Assembly: GCA_003141915.1 (NCBI GenBank)
Contig: PLNY01000371.1
Location: forward strand, 524-7,920
Direction: 5' to 3'
Source of the DNA: Anaerolineae bacterium
GTDB taxonomy: Bacteria; Chloroflexota; Anaerolineae; Anaerolineales; Villigracilaceae
DNA: 7,397 nucleotides
Below are positions 5,546 through 7,397 of this stretch, piece after piece; the first letter of the stretch is position 1; each line of letters begins with the position of its first letter. Both the position numbers and the translations under genes were made by a program. Under the pieces are notes generated by a model. That model did not search any database. It was not told where the DNA came from and worked only from the letters and a program-made list of their open reading frames with translations.

Positions 5546-6136
5546 TCAACTTTTGAGTGCGGCTCCGCAGTTAGGACATTTTATTTCGCTGAGTTCTACT
5601 ACAAATCCGCAGTTTGGGCAAGTCCTTGGCTGGGATTTTCCCAATGGCGCGCCGCATGCAATGCAATCTCCTTCGCCGACCGGATTTGCCGTACCGCAAT
5701 ATTCACAAACAACGCGGTTCCGTCGCTCGGAAAGCTGCTGGCTGGCACCAGTCACTTGAACCGCTTGATTGATGATAGACCAAACATGCTCGGTGAGTTG
5801 CAGGTTTTCCACATCCTGGGCAATATCGTCGAGACGGCTGATGATGCTGAACGGGTTTTGCAATGCAGCAACCACTGTCCAACCCAAAGAGGTTGCAGTG
5901 CCGAGCCATTCCTGTTGCCCGATCTGAATCATAACCCCATCAGCTACTTTTTGAATGCTCACTGTCAGCGCGGTTTGGCCCCCCGAGGCCGCGCCCGGAC
6001 GAGTTCCGATTTGAACCGCCAGGTTATCCGCCTGCCCAAGAATTTGAGCGCGCACGTTGCCTCGGTTGAATTCAGCCAATAATGCCTGTGCAAGGTCTGA
6101 TGGATTTAAATCACCGTGATAAATTTGCCGGTCCAT
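5546..6136 (-). CDS. Double zinc-ribbon protein with an unassigned N-terminal domain
   Basis: The 196-residue product has no signal peptide or clear membrane segment. The C-terminus holds two treble-clef-like zinc ribbons with identical spacing: C144-x2-C147-x10-C158-x2-C161 and C173-x2-C176-x10-C187-x2-C190. The knuckles read CEYCG, CIACG, CPNCG and CPNCG. Residues 1-130 form a mixed alpha/beta region (DRQIYHGDLNPSDLAQALLAEFN at the start, a GGQTALTVSIQKVADGVMIQIGQQEW strand pair in the middle, then a predicted helix NLQLTEHVWSIINQAV) that I cannot name. It looks familiar from Anaerolineae genomes, but I cannot give a function. It is first in the leftward block, 79 nt ahead of the FhaA-like gene, and diverges from the SH3b gene across 50 nt. 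The ATG at 6136 has no clear Shine-Dalgarno sequence and a TATAAT lies 7 nt before it, so the message may be leaderless. Adaptor or protein-binding use of the ribbons is a guess. Confidence 0.88.
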   Translation of the reverse strand: MDRQIYHGDLNPSDLAQALLAEFNRGNVRAQILGQADNLAVQIGTRPGAASGGQTALTVSIQKVADGVMIQIGQQEWLGTATSLGWTVVAALQNPFSIISRLDDIAQDVENLQLTEHVWSIINQAVQVTGASQQLSERRNRVVCEYCGTANPVGEGDCIACGAPLGKSQPRTCPNCGFVVELSEIKCPNCGAALKS

Positions 6137-6151
6137 GTTTTCGATTATAAT
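6125..6151 (+). promoter_or_regulatory. Candidate promoter of the SH3b genes sharing the same -10 palindrome
   Basis: The palindrome GATTATAATC at 6143-6152 also carries TATAAT on the plus strand (6146-6151). A TTGCCG lies 15 nt before it, closer than ideal. Transcription would begin near 6158, giving a 29-nt leader with only a poor ribosome site (CAGG at 6171-6174, 12 nt from the ATG). A second option is TAGTAT at 6175-6180, which would give a leaderless message from the ATG at 6187. Confidence 0.3.
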
Positions 6152-6173
6152 CTTTAAATGATTTTTCTTTCAG
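6144..6173 (-). promoter_or_regulatory. Candidate promoter of the zinc-ribbon gene
   Basis: On the minus strand CTGAAA (6173-6168), an 18-nt spacer and a perfect TATAAT (6149-6144) precede the ATG at 6136 by 7 nt. The expected start of transcription is at or one base before the ATG, so the message would be leaderless or nearly so, which fits the missing Shine-Dalgarno sequence. Confidence 0.45.
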
Positions 6174-6186
6174 GTAGTATAACGAA

Positions 6187-6792
6187 ATGAAACGGCTTTG
6201 GTTTCGACTCTCTTTATGGATCACAATTCTCGCCTCTGTTCTCGGACTGGTGCTGGCTGTGCCGGCCGCGATTTCTGTCCGCGCTCAAGCTGTTTCCACA
6301 CCAACGATGAGCGGTAACTATATTACCAATACCTATACAACCGAGCCGTTTGTCAACGTTCGCGCTGGTCCGAGTTCGGTTTATTACGGAAACCCGATAG
6401 GCGAATTACCGGTTGGCGCAACTGCTCCTGCCTTGGCAGTAACATCCGGTCGTGATTGGATTGAAATTTCTTTTTCTTCAGGGCCAAATGGCACGGGATG
6501 GGTTTATGCTCCGTATGTAACTTTGACTGGTTCTCCGCCTATCATTGAACCTCCTCCAACGTTTACGCCCATAGTAGTTTCGACGATTGATCCGGCCATC
6601 ATTGCCACTTTCAGTCTTAAACCAACGGAAACGCGTTTGCCAACATTTACGCCGCCAGCCCCGCTGGTCATTCCGACTTTTCCTGTTTCTCCCGTTGAAA
6701 CTTCGCCCCACTTTCCTTTTGGATTTGTCATCATTGGTTTAGGCATCATAGGGTTATTAGGAATTGTTATTTCCATTGTGGGTCGCCGCTAA
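6187..6792 (+). CDS. Exported, membrane-anchored SH3b-domain protein
   Basis: The 201-residue product has a signal peptide (basic MKRLWFR, hydrophobic core to about 31, likely cleavage after RAQA at 32-35). An SH3b domain follows (about 53-114), with VNVRAGPSSVYY (56-67), DWIEISF (90-96) and GWVYAPYVTL (104-113). Next is a Pro/Thr-rich linker (117-177) holding PTFTP twice, then a single membrane helix (about 178-198) ending in GRR. The SH3b domain should lie outside the cytoplasmic membrane, with the tail arginines inside. SH3b domains often bind peptidoglycan or surface partners; no catalytic domain is attached here, so an anchoring or scaffold role is likely but unproven. I see no LPXTG or other sorting motif before the helix. 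Its stop overlaps the next gene's ATG (TAATG), so the pair is probably co-translated. The start is the first ATG after the divergent promoter region and gives a proper signal peptide. Confidence 0.9.
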   Translation: MKRLWFRLSLWITILASVLGLVLAVPAAISVRAQAVSTPTMSGNYITNTYTTEPFVNVRAGPSSVYYGNPIGELPVGATAPALAVTSGRDWIEISFSSGPNGTGWVYAPYVTLTGSPPIIEPPPTFTPIVVSTIDPAIIATFSLKPTETRLPTFTPPAPLVIPTFPVSPVETSPHFPFGFVIIGLGIIGLLGIVISIVGRR

Positions 6793-7397
6793 TGCGTTCT
6801 CGCAAGGTCTTTGCTTTAAGTGTTCTTGCCTTAGCAGCTATTCTGTTGGCAGTGCTTAATGTTCCCGCGCCAATATTCGTCTATGCTCAACAGCCAACCG
6901 GTTCTATTCCTACGGTGACCGGCACGCCTTCCGGTCCTATTGTCACTGTTTATGAGAACATTGATCAGGTTGATGTTTATGCCGGGCCAAGTAGTTACGA
7001 TTATCCCGCTGTTGGTGTGATGCTTGCTGGGGAACAAGCCCCGGCGCTTGCACGCGCAGAAGGTCTGGACTGGATCGAAATTCAGTATTTTGGCATACCT
7101 AGTTCAATTGCATGGATTTATGCGCCGTATGTCTCGCTTACGAGCGGTTCCAATTTACCGAACATCCCCGTTCCTCCTACGCCGACACCGGCATCCACTC
7201 CAACACTTAATCCAACGCTGGTTGCGGCTTTGATCCCGGCGGTGACATCAACGCGTTTATCTACCTTCACGCCGCCTGCTCCGATTGCTTTGCCCACTTT
7301 TGTTGATGAAACGCATCGTCCGAGCTCGATACCTCTTGGCTTAGTAATCGTAGGTTTTTTATTTATTGGAGGTTTGGGTGTAATTATTTCATTTTTA
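6792..7397 (+). CDS. Second exported, membrane-anchored SH3b-domain protein (3' end outside window)
   Basis: The frame opens at ATG 6792, one base inside the previous stop (TAATG), and is still open at the window edge after 202 codons; probably only a few residues are missing. The layout repeats its neighbour: signal peptide (MRSRKVF, hydrophobic to about 30, YAQ near 31-33), SH3b domain (about 50-117), a Pro/Thr linker (122-172) and a membrane helix starting near 181. It is a diverged tandem paralogue. The SH3b motif reads VDVYAGPSSYDYP where the neighbour has VNVRAGPSS, so the common Arg of NVRxGPS is replaced by Tyr, and GW of the last strand reads AW (AWIYAPYVSL). DWIEI is kept, as is the linker string TRLSTFTPPAPIALPTF (neighbour: TRLPTFTPPAPLVIPTF). 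The altered residues suggest a different ligand from its partner. The frame and relationship are clear; the function is not. Confidence 0.88.
   Translation, partial: MRSRKVFALSVLALAAILLAVLNVPAPIFVYAQQPTGSIPTVTGTPSGPIVTVYENIDQVDVYAGPSSYDYPAVGVMLAGEQAPALARAEGLDWIEIQYFGIPSSIAWIYAPYVSLTSGSNLPNIPVPPTPTPASTPTLNPTLVAALIPAVTSTRLSTFTPPAPIALPTFVDETHRPSSIPLGLVIVGFLFIGGLGVIISFL

Noticed and set aside
5504..6082. Rightward open frame of 192 codons opposite the zinc-ribbon gene
   Set aside because: The opposite strand has eight cysteines in two perfectly spaced zinc ribbons. The antisense product has no matching domain and no good ribosome site.
1..7397. CRISPR array, tRNA, rRNA, insertion sequence or attachment site
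   Set aside because: No short regularly spaced repeats, cloverleaf-like segments, rRNA-like stretches, transposase genes or flanking inverted repeats were seen. The only sizeable repeat is the FHA gene duplication.

Overview
The window most likely comes from a Chloroflexota bacterium of the Anaerolineae type. This rests on gene content and general family resemblance, not on a marker gene: a short protein with a double zinc ribbon, several small SH3b proteins with Thr/Pro-rich linkers, a SEDS-transpeptidase fusion, and mid-range GC. No rRNA, tRNA, CRISPR array, insertion sequence or phage gene was seen. Genes are very tightly packed, and no gene-free stretch exceeds about 80 bases.

Layout. 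Positions 2-343 (+) hold the C-terminal end of a probable exported SH3b protein. It converges on a leftward block of six genes that reads from about 6136 down to 351. In order of transcription these are: a double zinc-ribbon protein (6136-5546), a FhaA-like DUF3662-FHA protein (5466-4642), a shortened tandem copy of its FHA half (4628-4134), a FhaB-like membrane-anchored FHA protein (4137-3679), methylthioadenosine phosphorylase MtnP (3665-2802), and an 813-residue fusion of a SEDS (FtsW/RodA) glycosyltransferase with a class-B penicillin-binding protein (2792-351). From fhaA onward, gene spacings run from a 4-nt overlap to 13 nt, which implies one transcript. To the right, two paralogous membrane-anchored SH3b proteins (6187-6792, and 6792 to the window end) run divergently from the zinc-ribbon gene across a 50-bp gap.

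How the genes fit together. The FhaA-like, FhaB-like and SEDS-PBP order resembles the actinobacterial fhaA-fhaB-pstP-rodA-pbpA-pknA-pknB cluster, in which phosphothreonine signalling controls wall growth. Here rodA and pbpA are one gene, mtnP sits where pstP would be, and no kinase or phosphatase is present in the window. The SH3b proteins could act outside the membrane at the wall.

Most notable points. (1) The transpeptidase half of the SEDS-PBP fusion looks catalytically dead: SxxK reads SAVA, the SxN segment is missing and KTG reads SSG, while the SEDS polymerase motifs look intact. (2) A recent partial tandem duplication produced a free-standing FHA protein with a TTG start and a GarA-like size. 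(3) The divergent gap carries a perfect palindrome that can act as a -10 element in both directions.
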